From: Puccinia triticina
Taxonomy: Eukaryota > Basidiomycota > Pucciniomycetes > Pucciniales > Pucciniaceae
Direction: 5' to 3'
Length of the DNA stretch: 64,000 nt
Assembly: GCF_026914185.1 (NCBI RefSeq)
Contig: NC_070566.1
Coordinates: forward strand, 62,001 to 126,000
The notes under the pieces: model-generated
Seen by the model: the letters and a program-made list of their open reading frames with translations, nothing else
Database searches by the model: none
What the model was told of the DNA's origin: nothing
Position numbers and translations under genes: made by a program
Part shown: positions 33,501-44,709 of the stretch, one piece after another
How the letters are laid out: every line of letters begins with the position of its first letter
Numbering within the stretch: the first letter of the stretch is position 1

Positions 33501-34619
33501 GATTGCTTGGTGGGTGGGTGGATTGTTTGTTTGGTTGGTTGGTTGATTAGTTGATTGAATGATTGGCTGACCCATTGTCCAATGACCGATCCAACCCCGG
33601 TTTCCTGCCTCATGAGGAGGAACATGGCCAAGTATAAGAATGGGAAGGCAGCGCCGTCGTTGCAGCCCGATTCGGCCTGGAGGAGATGCCTGAGATGGGC
33701 AGGCACATGTTTTTGGGCGTATTTACCCTTGCCGACGACTGAGGCAGCGAGGACGGGATCGGTGGGCGTGACGGCAGCAGCGATGACGAGGGCTTGGAGG
33801 AAGGTGAGGGCGGGGACGAGTGCGTAGATCAATGCGCCGCTGACGATCCAGCCGAACAACATGGCGGGGCCGAGCAAGACGGCCAAGCTGCGCCAGTGCC
33901 GAAGGATGTACGCCTTGGGTAGCTCGACGCCGACTGCAAACACGCTGAGTGCGACGACGAGCCGGGTGAGTTCGAGGGTCAACTCGTCGAAGTTTTGCCC
34001 AGAATCCCATGAGCGCGGGTCGAAGACCCCGGAGACATACGGCCCGAGGATGATCCCGAAGACGACTGAGATGATTGATTCTCCGATGTACAGTCTTTCT
34101 TTGACAAACGCCGAAAAGGAGCCAAAGATTACGATGAACGCCGGGATTAGGGCCAGTGCCAAATAGATGTTGCGAACCTGTTTGGAAAGAAGATAGACAA
34201 CGTGTTATTTTCGACGGATAGAATTCTACAGATAAAGTCAAGATTGTCCTCCATACCTCTGGGACCACCCTGAAGAGTTCCTCATGGGAATGCTCGATGC
34301 TACCAGCCCCGGAAGACAAGCTGTTATTTCTGAATTCCGAGTCGACAGTGTTTGGAGACTGGGAGGTTTGGCGTTTGCGATGTTGATGATGAGAGGGGCG
34401 TGAGTGATGGGGAGGGTGAGGGCTGAGTAGCTTGTTGAGCAGCCGATCGTTAGTGAACCAGCCGACGGGCAACTGATGATTCGTTGGTGGGAGTATCCAT
34501 GGTCGTGCTTGTGCTGCAGTGGTGGTGGTGGTGGTGGTGTTGGCTGTTGGCGAGGAGAGTGAGGGCAGGATGAGGCACAGGCATGTGAATGTGAGCGAGG
34601 ACCAGCGTGAGGGGGTCAT
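30535..34619 (-). CDS. Na+/H+ antiporter, Nha1/Sod2 type, long tail (gene C)
   Basis: Exons 34619-34257, 34177-33572, 33425-33131, 33064-32858, 32766-32066, 31981-31574 and 31506-30535 give 1183 residues. Introns are GT-AG, 67-146 bp, at the positions seen in genes A and B. Exon 1 encodes a signal-like leader (LTFTCLCLILPSL) and a His/Ser/Thr-rich segment of about 95 residues. The core has TPTDPVLA and ESGCNDGAAFPF and about 12 hydrophobic spans. The tail of more than 560 residues includes an Arg/Ser-rich part (RSRTRRSSRSPSPSRS) and two similar Ser-rich blocks near the end, suggesting phosphorylation and partner binding as in other fungal Nha1 tails. The intron between exons 2 and 3 contains a degenerate CAAT/CCAA tandem repeat. 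The expected role is Na+/K+ export and pH control. Confidence 0.9.
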
Positions 34620-35353
34620 GCTGAGCTTATCGAGGCGAGCTTCGTTTCAGCTTGAGCCGGGCGAATAATTAATTAACTACTACTTGATAAATTACGGTCT
34701 GAATATCCAGGCTAGGCAGTGGGAGCGATCGGCTGCGAATGGGGGGAGGGGGGTATTATATTATTGAAATAGTTGAGGTGCGGATATAAAAAAATGCACT
34801 GGAGGGATCGATCGGTCGGCAGTGAGTGCGGATGCGGAAGGGGTCGGCAGGTGTTGGGATCGGGCGAAGAGAGTCAGAGAGTGCCCAGTCAGACTCAGGC
34901 GCCAAGAGCTGCATAAATAACCAGCACTCGTGGGGGATACGTACGCGTATTGATCAAGCCGGCTTGCTGGCTGGGAGTGCGTGGCAGCCGAGGGTATAAC
35001 TAGGATGGATAATCTACCTCTGGCGGAGGAAACGAGCGGAACAACTTCTACAGAAGCACACACTCCAGAGAAGAGCAACAACCCCGTGTTTGCCAAGCAA
35101 GCTGATTGCCCTCGATGTCCACGGCCTGCGCGCAAATAAATATTCACCAATGTCGTGCTGGCCAAAGGATCATCAGAGGGTCAACATGATCTTGCCTGAC
35201 TCTCAGTCCTCCAGGTAATTCTTTTTGGCAGTGTTTCAGTTTTCCTGGAATTGGGATCTGGAACGCTTCCTGGACCAATATTGGCACCCCCTTTGGATTG
35301 AAGACTTCCAAACTGTGCATCTAGTCAAACCACCCGACCGGTCCGCATATTCC
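34620..35353. other. Upstream region of antiporter C, no gene
   Basis: It should hold the promoter for 34619. A short AT-rich patch with TTAATTAA lies near 34667. A minus-strand frame at 35165-34761 has no recognisable feature and is not called. Confidence 0.4.
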
Positions 35354-35400
35354 CTCCTTGAAGGATCGTTCCCGCGCGCGCGGGGGACATCCTTCAAGGG
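35354..35400. repeat. Strong hairpin
   Basis: CCTTGAAGGAT and ATCCTTCAAGG flank a CG-rich core (CGCGCGCGCG), making a near-perfect inverted repeat of about 47 bp. It could be the centre of a small foldback element or a terminator-like structure; no adjacent gene supports the latter. Confidence 0.6.
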
Positions 35401-35658
35401 TGTGTTACACCCAACAGCGGCATGCGAAACTTGCCAAACATGGCAGTTTGGCTGCCATTTACGGTCAATCGACTTTGCAAAAGTCGATCGGCTTCGTTCC
35501 TCTTGTCAACATTTTTTCATATCCCCCCCAGGACCTAACCCAGGACCTAGGCTTGGTTTGCTTATCGGCCCCTCTCCAGCGCAGCACTTGCTGAGCACAG
35601 GGGGGTCCGCCGGCCTCTTTTTGCCTGTTGCTTGCGCACCGGCTGGGGGGTCAGCCCC

Positions 35659-36297
35659 GAACTTAACACAAGCGTACCCTCCTCGGGGGAGCGTAGCAAC
35701 CTCCGAAGGAGGGACTTGCCTCTAAAGTCGCATGTCTCGCCCTACAGGATCGAGACAAATGGCAGGGAGGACCCTACGCTCCCCCATTTTCCCCAATACC
35801 TCCCTGTTTCCTCTTGATCCATCCCGCGCCCTTTGCACCATTGGAATGGCAAGCTTCTTAGCTTATTTTCCCCCACTTCAAACTCCCCCGTATCCATCCC
35901 CCCTTGAAAGAAACGTCCTGTAAATGTTGTTACATGGTGGATTTCTGTACCCAATCCCCCCCTTCTAGCCCGCACGGGCTCAGGGAATTTCAAATTTTGA
36001 GCTCAAAAACCGCTGGATCACCTCTCCAGGACCACTTCACAGTAGGTGGAGTGGGCTAGTAATTATGTGTGCCAGCTAGGTAAAAAACTGTAAAATGGAA
36101 TCTGAGATTGCAGGCTACAAGTCTGTCTACTCAGATTTTTTTTAAATAAGAACTACATTTTTAAAAACATTTTGAAAATAAAATATGTGTTTTTTTGCCA
36201 GAAATTCTCGAGTCTGTAGGGCCAACGGTGTGACTTTAGAGGTAAGCCTCTCCTTTGGAGACGCTCCGCACCTCCTTGGAGAGGCTTTGTTAAGCTT
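35659..36297. mobile_element. TIR repeat, family Y (copy 2)
   Basis: ACTTAACACAAG, then CTCCGAAGGAGGGACTTGCC and CTCTAAAGTC at the left are matched in inverse by GACTTTAGAGGTAAGCCTCT and CTTTGTTAAGC at the right, with mismatches. The same motifs pair at 19159-19776. There is no ORF inside. Confidence 0.5.
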
Positions 36298-36439
36298 GGG
36301 TCAGGCCAAGGCACTTTGGTCTTCGGGGGTTATTTATTTTGAACTTTTGCAAAATTCATTTTCTTTTTTTTGTATTTTCAATAATATGCAGGCCAAAACC
36401 ACACACCTCATTTCTGTGAAACTGTGTTTTTAATAAACT

Positions 36440-37660
36440 TGGATGAAAGCTATACCAAAATAGTCTTTGAAAATGTATGAATATTCTGGTACCCATATCA
36501 TGAAATAATCACCATTCCCGGTTGAGATATGGTGGCAGAAACAGAAACAAAAGCCCAATTTGGTGATATTTTGAGACTCATGAGACTGTAGCTGCCTCAT
36601 TTTGGGAATTTCATGGTCAAGAGCTGACCCAAATTAATCTCTCAATATGTCTTATCATAAAGGTATAAACATCATGAAATCATTCCCATTGTGGGGTTGA
36701 GATACAGTGGCAGAAACACCATAAAATTTGATATTTTGAGACTAATCGGACTATAGCAGCTCCTTTTGGGCATTTCCATACATGAAAGCTATACCTGATT
36801 ATTTTTTTGAAATGGATGAATATTCTGGTACCAATATCATGAAATAATCACCATTCCCGGTTGAGATATAGTTGCAGAAACAGAAAGAAAAGCCCAATTT
36901 GGTGATAATTTGAGACTCATGAGACTGTAGCAGCCTCATTTTGCAATTTTCATGGTCAAGATATGACCCAAATCAATCTCTCAACATATCTTATCATAAT
37001 AGTATCAATATCATGAAATAAATGTTAGCCCTGGTTCAGATACAGTGGCAGAAACACCAAAAAATACCCAATTAGGCAATATTTTGAAACTAATCTGACT
37101 TTAGCCGCTTGTTTTTGGGATTTTAATCCATGAAAGCTACACCAAAATACTCTTTGCAAATGGATGAACATTCTGGTACCAATATCATGGAATAATCAAC
37201 ATTCCTAGTTGAGATATAATTGCAGAAACACAAAAAAAGAGGCAATAGTTCCTGACTGATTAAATGGGGCTGCTACATTGGGAGATTTTCATTGGAAAAA
37301 AGCCATCCTAAATTAATATTTCAAAATTTATAATCATTACGGTACCAATGTCATGAATTCATCCCCATTGCTAGTTGAGATATAGTTGTATAAACACAAC
37401 AAAACCAACCAATTAGGCAATATTTCACACTGATCAGACTGTAACTGCAACATTTTGGGACTTTCATAGACCAAAAATTTCTCACATTATTGTTCAGATA
37501 TTGCTGATCCTCATGGTACCAATATCATGAAATAAATTATAGCCCTGGTTGAGACACAGTGGCAGAAGCACAAAAAACACTGCCTGATAATTTTAGGGGA
37601 TAGTTTCAAACCAACCAGACTCAATCAATCTCTTTACATTCAAAAAATGTTGAACCTCAG
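36440..37660. repeat. Satellite array, ~170-bp unit with ~340-bp dimer order
   Basis: The anchor GGTTGAGATA or a close variant recurs near 36520, 36695, 36859, 37033, 37207, 37373 and 37547, spacing 164-175 bp. Neighbouring units alternate in type, so spacing between like units is 338-348 bp. Each unit carries GGTACCAATATCATGAAAT and GCAGAAACA. The array is diverged and AT-rich, with no coding potential. Confidence 0.8.
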
Positions 37661-39697
37661 ATTCTGAGATAACATCAGTTGACCCATTGAATATATTGGG
37701 GAAACACCTCCCATTTGTCTTTGATTGAACAAAAGACGCAAAAGACACCTTACTCAAACCTGGTACAAACGTTAAATAAATCTCAGGCCTAGTAGAAATT
37801 TAGGATATTGGATATGATGAGTGATATATACAAGCCATTAAATTTGAACAAAATTGATGTAGCATGATATATTGAGACTGATTGGCTTTTCTTTTTTTTT
37901 CCTTTTTTTTGAAAAGTAGATTTCAACACTTCTGCAAGGTTCAAGTGACAATAGTTCATGCCTCCCCATTCCCCCTCCCCCCTCCCCCTCCCTGCCTGAG
38001 TTAACAGACTATTTTTCTCAGGAATAATTCATATGAGTATGTAAAAATGACCTATTTGATCTGGCAACAAAATGAAGCTTTTACTATGGTCAAAAACTAA
38101 GACAGGGGGAAATCAAGAGAAATAGAGATGATAGAAGGGTTATGATGTTGCAGGAAGGAAAAAAATTAAAGAGAAATTTCAAAAAAAAAAAAAAAAGATC
38201 AATATAATTTGATCAATATATGCCTTCCCAAATTCATCCATGTTTGTAGTGCTTATTGTCTGTCCCCAGACAATTTTGACGTGAAAAGTGCTTTCTGTCA
38301 ACTTCTGAACCTTTGACGTGAGACATGTACCAGGTGATTTGCATAACTTGGATAGAGTTGGTCAGTTTGACATCTTCTGGGCCACGTGGCTTGAGAGGCT
38401 GCGCAGGGTGAAAATTGGCCAAAAATTTGATTTTTGTCAATTTTAGGGTTTTTCTTAACAAGAAATTTTTGTTGGTTCTGGGAGTCAAAGTGCTGCGCGC
38501 AGTCCGCAGTCCGCAGTTGCGCAGTGGTGCTGTTTGTGCTGTGGTGGCGGCCGCAGCTGTTGCTCTAGCGCCTGGGTGCGCGCTTTTGAGGCCGCGGGCC
38601 TTGGTGTACAAGTAGTGATTGGGGACTCGACCCCGCCTCTGATGATTGGCTGGTCGGGCTTGGGGCCCGGGTACACAGTGCTGATCGTACCCGCCCATCC
38701 AAGCTCTTGTTCGGTCTCAAGTGTTTGCTCCCTACCCCGCCACGGGTTATGTGTATGTATATCAACCTTACCCCATAGGGGGTATCAATATGTATATCCT
38801 CTACATCTCAACCTCTGCCAGCAACTGCTTCTCAATCCAACTTCGCCAATCTTCCGGCTCCTTCTAATACGTCACCGGTGCCGCTGGCCAACTCACTTTC
38901 CTCAGGTTGATTGCTTGAACCTCGGACCACTTTTGTCATTTGACGTAGGTGTTCTTTTTTTTTTTTTTTTTTTCTTCTGACTGTTCTTCTTGGTTTTCTT
39001 CAAGAAGAGGAGAAAAGAAAAAAAAGAAAGAGAGAGAAAAAAAAAAAAAGACAAAGGCTCCATTTGTGTATCCAGATTTCTGACAGCTGACAGTCAGATC
39101 TTATTTGACAGCGCTACTTGTACCACTGCCGCAGGCAAATTTGCTTGCTGGACTCAGTAACCCATACCCTCAACGGTGAGTACGGGTTTCTATCTTCTTT
39201 CCTCGAACAGGTGTGGTAAGCCAATCCTGATCTACTCAGAAAACCAGCAACCATCAATCACAAGGCTGTCACACCTCAAGACCAAATCCCATACCTCTGG
39301 CCCCCTTGTCAGCAAAGCCCAAGCCCCTCAACATCCCCACTCAATGGTCATACCCTGGATAATAGTATTTCCTATTCCCACACTCCCCCCTCTTGGATAA
39401 ACCCTCTGCCTAGTCTCAAACATCTACCCAGATCAAATGTTACCCCCTTCTTCTAGTATTTCCTTAGAACCATGTGCTCAAAGATGTATAAGCACCCTTG
39501 AAACCCTTCACCCTCCAAAACCAACATGGTACACATTATACTAGACATAGCCCCAAACCCCACCTAGATTATTACTTCCTGAAACACTTCCTGAAACACC
39601 TGACTCCTCCTATCTTATATCCCTAGATTACTTCTTCCTGAAACACTTCCTGAAACTTCTAACTCCTCCTATCTTAGATCATAGAATATTCTACCCC
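37661..39697. other. Gap with low-complexity tracts, no gene
   Basis: It contains a degenerate flank of the satellite, C-rich runs near 37967-37992, a poly-A run near 38180, a GC-rich stretch at 38490-38700 and a poly-T then poly-A inverted pair at 38949-39049. Reading frames in the GC-rich stretch run in several frames at once and show no domain. Repeats of CTTCCTGAAAC occur near 39567-39655. Confidence 0.4.
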
Positions 39698-40209
39698 TGT
39701 TATGTCTCACATATCCCCTCCTCCAACTAGGAAGATTGCACCATAGCCCCCAGAAGATGGCATCATCCCCACCCACTATCACACCATCATGTGACTCCTT
39801 GACCCACTACTCTGACCACATGACTATTTCATGCTATAGAAGTAGAATTTTGTATGCTTCCCTTCAGGTTATCCTTGCTTCCTCATGGCTCCTTGTTCTT
39901 GTGTATATAAAATGGGTTGTTTTCCTCTTCATTTTTTCCCCATCAGATCCTTTCAAAGTAATCCAGATCACTGGTCACCTGTCATTAGCCTTGCTTATGC
40001 CAATAAATCAGATTGGACAAGCTTGATATCTGTGTACAAAATATTAGATTAGTAGAAAAGTAACCCTCAAGACATATCACAAGAATCCTCTATAGCCACA
40101 CCTTTCCTTAAGAGTCCATACTCTTATATCTTTTTCTTGTTCCCAGAGAGGCAGCCCATTAGAGCACCATTCCCTCTCCAGATCTATTCATACCAAGAGT
40201 AGTTCCACA
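39698..40209 (+). repeat. Probable 5' LTR of Ty3-2
   Basis: It starts TGTTATGTCTC and ends AGTTCCACA, two bases before a primer-binding-like site. GTATATAAAATG near 39903 is a good TATA box. No second copy lies in the window, so the LTR call rests on ends, TATA and position only. Confidence 0.55.
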
Positions 40210-40211
40210 AG

Positions 40212-40229
40212 TGGTGTCCCAACAGTGGC
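40212..40229 (+). promoter_or_regulatory. Putative primer-binding site of Ty3-2
   Basis: TGGTGTCCCAACAGTGGC starts with TGG, as expected for complementarity to a tRNA CCA end, and lies directly after the presumed LTR and before gag. The tRNA was not identified. Confidence 0.5.
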
Positions 40230-40446
40230 TTGAAGATCTTCAGTTTTCAGTCTTACTTTTGGAGTACTAGTCTAATAGATAGTTACAGATTATCTAGTGC
40301 ATTTATAAAACTTCATATTTTAACAAATCTACATACCTTGACAGATTCCCCTGACATCCCAAGTTCCCCAGGATTATCTACCATCAAAAATTTATCAATT
40401 CACTTAACAAACCTTATCCTCCCACCACCCAAACATCTTTAGAATC

Positions 40447-41553
40447 ATGTCTTACCAACCTAGAAGAAAATCCTTTTCTGGACCTGTCCCCAAGTGGACA
40501 CACATACCCAACCTAGTAATACCCCCATTTGGTGGTCACACAAGACAAGCAAACACTGGATCATTACCTAATCAATTTGGAAAACCTGGACCTACTGAGC
40601 AGCCCTGGAATGGAAATTATTTCCCTGCAAACTTTGGAGTCAATTACTGGAAATCCATACCTACCCACCAATCCTGGCCCCATGAGGAATGCCAATCCTC
40701 CTAGTTCTGGAAGCCCTGCCTTGGACCCTCTCCCTGAACCATTTCAACCTGTAGCAGACCAGTCAGCAAGTATCTCTGCAGCCCAAAATTACCATATGGG
40801 AACCAACACTAGCAATCCTCACCATTTCTTGGAAGCCAATATCCAACTCCCCGCCTACAACCCAGAACCTTTTGGAAGAAAACTTTTCAAGATCAAATCC
40901 ATGGCCAAAGGCCTCTTTTTGATGGTTCCAACATGGAAATCAGTAACTTCATCAAGAGGCTAGAAAATGCTACTCAACCGGATGGTGCCCTAGGATGTGA
41001 TATAGCCATCCAAATCACTGTCTTCTTGGAAGGAGAAGCCCTGATCAATGAGGTACAGGAGATGACTGAACAGGTTGGTCATGATTGGGAAAAACTTAAG
41101 CTGAAATTAGTCCAAAGATGGGGGAAAATGTTACCTCTCCTCAAGTACACCAGGAATGATTTGGACAAGCTCCTTTTCACTACTCAGGCCAAAGGAATCA
41201 AAACTCAGAAGGAATTCCAGGACTTCAGCATCAAGTTGGACAACCTGGTAGCTTACTTAGTTAGGTGTCAGCATATGGCTAGTGCAGAAGAAATAAGACA
41301 TGCAGTACTCAACTGTGTCAGCACCCCTATCAAGGTATCAGTCTGTAGGGAGCTCCTTAGGGATAGGCAAATGCAAAGCTCTGTGGATAGTTCCCATATT
41401 CTCCCTCCTTACCTAGTCATTATGCACTACATCTCCAAGGAATTCAAGACCCTGTCAATTTTGGAGGAAGAAACAACCCAACACAGTTTCATTGGTATTT
41501 TCCTGCTTCTTACATTTCATCTACATTACATATTCCAGTCATCATCACCATAG
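40447..41553 (+). pseudogene. Ty3-2 gag
   Basis: It starts at ATG 40447 but shifts frame at least twice (near 40560 and 40920). The final piece (from 40933) has the gag capsid-type segment FIKRLENATQPDGA, DIAIQITVFLEGEALINEV, HDWEKLKLKLVQRWG and KYTRNDLDKLL. No zinc knuckle is seen. It decays into the tandem repeat that follows. Confidence 0.7.
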
Positions 41554-41569
41554 ATACATATATTACACA

Positions 41570-41740
41570 CTTCATAGTGCTCATCATTACTTCACTGCAT
41601 CATTACATTCCATAAGTGCTCATCATTACCACTTCACCATTACATTACATAGTGCTCATCATTACTTCACTTCATCATTACATTTCATCATTGCTCATCT
41701 TCAGACCTTGTTACATTGTGCTCATCATGATTTCCCCCTT
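41570..41740. repeat. ~38-bp tandem repeat
   Basis: GTGCTCATCATTAC-type units start near 41576, 41613, 41652, 41691 and 41718. They sit where protease would be expected in Ty3-2, with further C/T/A-rich filler to about 42050. Confidence 0.65.
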
Positions 41741-42099
41741 TTTGTATTTCCTCACATATATACTCCCCTCTAGATGTTGTAATATCCCCACATACATTTT
41801 CTACCCCATACACCCTGTATGACCTTTTTACCCCACCATTAGATTCATCTTCATCAGTACATATTTCACCACACCATTAGATAACATTGCCATTCACACA
41901 TCTTACACACTTTCATACATACCAGAAATATATCCCCCTGCATATATCATTCACATTTGCACATCACCTTTCATATTTTCCCCCACTACTCCTCCTCTCC
42001 TCCTCATACCCTACAGGTACAAGTAGTCAGCTCATAGTATTAGTCAGTCTAAGATTATAGTAGAAAAGCCGCACCTTTCTTCTTTTTCTTAGTGTTACA

Positions 42100-43054
42100 C
42101 TCATCCCCAGCAGTATTAGTCAGGAAGGCAGCTCTTATATCAGCATCCTTGGCATAGCTTACATTAGTACTAGTGTAGTTATACATTTCCCTTCCCAGCT
42201 CTATTCTCCCATTTGAGTAGTTCCACACCAACTGCCTCAAGGTACATGTAAGGACTCTGTTTGAGTCCTTCACTGGTCGCCGTCAAGGGGCACAAAAGAC
42301 AAGGCAAAAGCCTAAGAAACCGCCTAGTACCAACGTAGGGGCTGTATTGCAGGTATCTAGCCGGGAGAGAGTGAAGCTCTCTCATATGTAAGTACAACTA
42401 GATCATAAGGGAATGAGAAGAATGAAAGATAGCTTACCTAGCCGGGAGAGAGTGAAGCTCTCTGCCGGACTAGGGAAGTAGCAGGAGGAGACCAAGTACT
42501 CTTGTAGCTTATGTAATACTTGTGATAGCTCTTGTGAAAGGTTATTGTGAGACTCCAGGGATGGGGGCTTACAGTACAACCAATTTAGTAGCGGTATATC
42601 AGGCTCAGATGATGTGGATCTTGCAAGATGAGATTCCAGAGCATGTGGGTGTGTTAATTGACAATTGTGGCATCAAAGGACCACAAAAAACCTATGGCGG
42701 ACAAACTTTGAAGGAAAATTCAGGAATTAGATGGTTTATTTGGGAATACGCACAAACATTGTTCCAGGCGGAAGAAGCAGGACTTACAGTTTCAGGAAAA
42801 AAAAATCTTGTTGTGTCCCTGCTTTGGACATTGTTGGACACGTGGTTTCTCAGATTGGAAAACAAGTTTCTACACAAAAGAAAAACAAGATATTAACCTG
42901 GCCTACACCTTCAAATGTCACGGAAATTCACGTATTTCTAGGAATAATCACTTACGTATGAATATTCATTGAAAATCTGTCCAAAAAGGCAGCACCTTTA
43001 CAACAGCTCACCAGGGAGGACACGAAATGGACTTGGGCGGTGTGGTGGACAATC
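42100..43054 (+). pseudogene. Ty3-2 reverse transcriptase
   Basis: Fragments on both sides of the solo LTR join as RT: LPQG directly before it and VAVYQAQMMWILQDEIPEH after. The active-site pair that should read Asp-Asp reads Asp-Asn in GVLIDNCGI, a change explained by G to A at a CpG. Later come AEEAGLTVSGKK and TWPTPSNVTEIHVFLG, then KAAPLQQLTREDTKWTW at the connector. Several frameshifts are present. The copy is inactive. Confidence 0.82.
42247..42573 (-). mobile_element. Solo LTR, relative of the gag-only element
   Basis: 327 bp from TGTAAGGACT to GGGGGCTTACA, flanked by GTACA at 42242-42246 and 42574-42578. The layout matches the LTRs at 4286 and 7210: terminal GAGTCC/GGACTC hairpin, CCTAGTACCAACGTAGGGGC-like block, repeated TAGCCGGGAGAGAG block. 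It sits inside the Ty3-2 RT. Solo LTRs arise by recombination between the two LTRs of a full element. Confidence 0.88.
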
Positions 43055-43863
43055 TGGTACACGCGTAGGATCAAGCTTTTTGCCGCGCATGGCGCGCGCC
43101 AGAGGACGTCAGGATTCAAGACATCAAGACTTCAATTTTCCGGCCCTCAGGGCTTCCTCAAGATTCAATGGCGCGGCGTGGCGCGCATCCTCAAGACGTT
43201 TCAGGTTTTCTTTTCCTTCTTTCTTTTTGTTTCTGTTTTTATGTCTTTGTTCCCTGTCTATTTCACTTTCATCATGTTTTGTTATTTTCCTCTTTCATTC
43301 TGCACGCGTTGGATAGGTTTTGTATAAGGAGGGTTGGTTTGTTTTGTTTCTGTTTTGTTTGGTTTTGTTTCTGTCTTTTGTCTTGTGTTGTTGTTGCGCG
43401 CGCGTGCGCGCTAGGTTGTGATGAGATGTCTGCTACATGTCACCAACTCCAAGGTTTGAGTTCAGTTTGAACTCAGGCTTTGGAGCGGCATGGACTCACT
43501 CTGAACCATAAAATTCTCAGTTATCCATCAACATTCTAAGTTTAAGTCTTGGCAATTGTCTGCCCGCAAGTCTGAAGTCTTTAAGTTCTTTACCCCGCAA
43601 AACGCCGATCTCCTCCACCTTACTGGTTTAGATCACAACCCCGCCGGCAGTATCCCCGGCTTTCTCTCAAAAACAAAACCCGCCGACGCGCATCTCCAGC
43701 CGTCGTAAAATCAACCCCCCCCCCCACGCTTACACGAATCTCTCAGCGCTCACTCACGGCCAATCACCCGGAGGGCATACGCATCCTATTCTCAGTTTTC
43801 TTTTTTCCCCTCCCCAAACTGCTGCCGGCCTAGCACCGGCCAGAGTTCCTCAGCGGATAAAGG
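43055..43863 (+). mobile_element. 809-bp pyrimidine-rich insertion, class unknown
   Basis: Flanked by the 5-bp repeat CAATC at 43050-43054 and 43864-43868. Removing it brings the Ty3-2 connector and RNase H together apart from a 2-base shift. It has a T-rich/C-rich middle, a CGCGCGCGTGCGCGC block and GATGAGATGTCTGCTACATG, then C-rich sequence. A related copy (sharing GATGAAATGTATGTGACATG and the same base-composition order) lies about 57860-58780. The ends are not TG/CA, so an LTR origin is unproven. Confidence 0.6.
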
Positions 43864-44471
43864 CAATCAAGCTTTCAAGCAACTCAAGGAAATAATTGGC
43901 AAAGACATTGTTCTCAAAAGCATTGACTACTTGGCGGACACAGGATTAATCAAACTGGCGGTTGACTCAAGCTTCATAGCGGCAGGTGCGGTGTTGATGC
44001 AACTAGAACTCAAAACTGGATTGGATCGACTTATAATTTACAAATAAACAGTATTCTCACCAGTGGAATCACGGTACTCTCAGCCTAAGTTGGAGTTGTG
44101 CGGAGTAGCTAGGGTTTTGAAGAAGTTACAGATCTACTTTTGGGGCCAACACTTTGAACTCCAAGTGGATGCCAAGTCATTGATTCAGATGATAAACTCT
44201 CCATCACTACCCAATGCACCTATCACTCAATGGGTGTCATTTATTCAGCTATTTTCTTACAACATAGTTCATAAACCTGGTAAAAATTTCACATTACCGG
44301 ACGGGCTTTCAAGACACCCTATTTCAAGGAACAACAAGGAATTCTACATGGACCAGGACACCGTCGACAAGGAGGAACCCCTGATCAAACCTTGTTACAC
44401 CTTTAGGATTTGTACTCAATCAACAGTTCTAGAACTCAAGCAATGGGAGTCTCCAGGATATTGGTGGAACC
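43864..44471 (+). pseudogene. Ty3-2 RNase H and connector
   Basis: From FKQLKEIIGKDIVLKSIDY through VDSSFIAAGAVLMQ (first acidic position), SRYSQPKLELCGVARVLK (Glu), FELQVDAKSLIQMI (Asp), to KPGKNFTLPDGLSRHP. A stop and frameshift near 44045 interrupt it. It ends at the copia insertion, where TSD GAACC begins at 44467. Confidence 0.85.
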
Positions 44472-44571
44472 TGTAGTGAGTGGAAAAACCTTGATTGCAT
44501 GTATCCTCCCCGACCTCCTCTTGACTCCCGCATACTCCAAATGTGGAGTTTGTCCACCCCACACTCCAACA
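44472..44571 (-). repeat. 3' LTR of the copia element
   Basis: 100 bp, on minus beginning TGTTGGAGTG, a common copia LTR start. Very short for an LTR. A purine run (GAGGGGGGG read on minus, 44572-44580) directly precedes it as polypurine tract. Confidence 0.93.
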
Positions 44572-44709
44572 CCCCCCCTCAAACTCCACACCTCTAAATA
44601 CAACCATCAAACAAGAGAGGGGAAATTGGAAAATATCATGGAAAAAATAAACATACAAAGATTGAGTGGTGATTGTGAGAGAGAAGAAATAGAGAAACAA
44701 CCAAAAAAA

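Noticed and set aside
35354..35400. Rho-independent-type terminator
   Set aside because: The organism is eukaryotic and no gene ends here. It is reported as a hairpin only.
38234..38980. Overlapping frames of 148 and 154 codons in a GC-rich stretch
   Set aside because: Open on both strands by composition; no domain, intron or start context supports a gene.
43168..43470. Hydrophobic open frame (Phe/Val/Ser-rich)
   Set aside because: A by-product of the T-rich tract in the 809-bp insertion. The hydrophobic run mirrors base composition.
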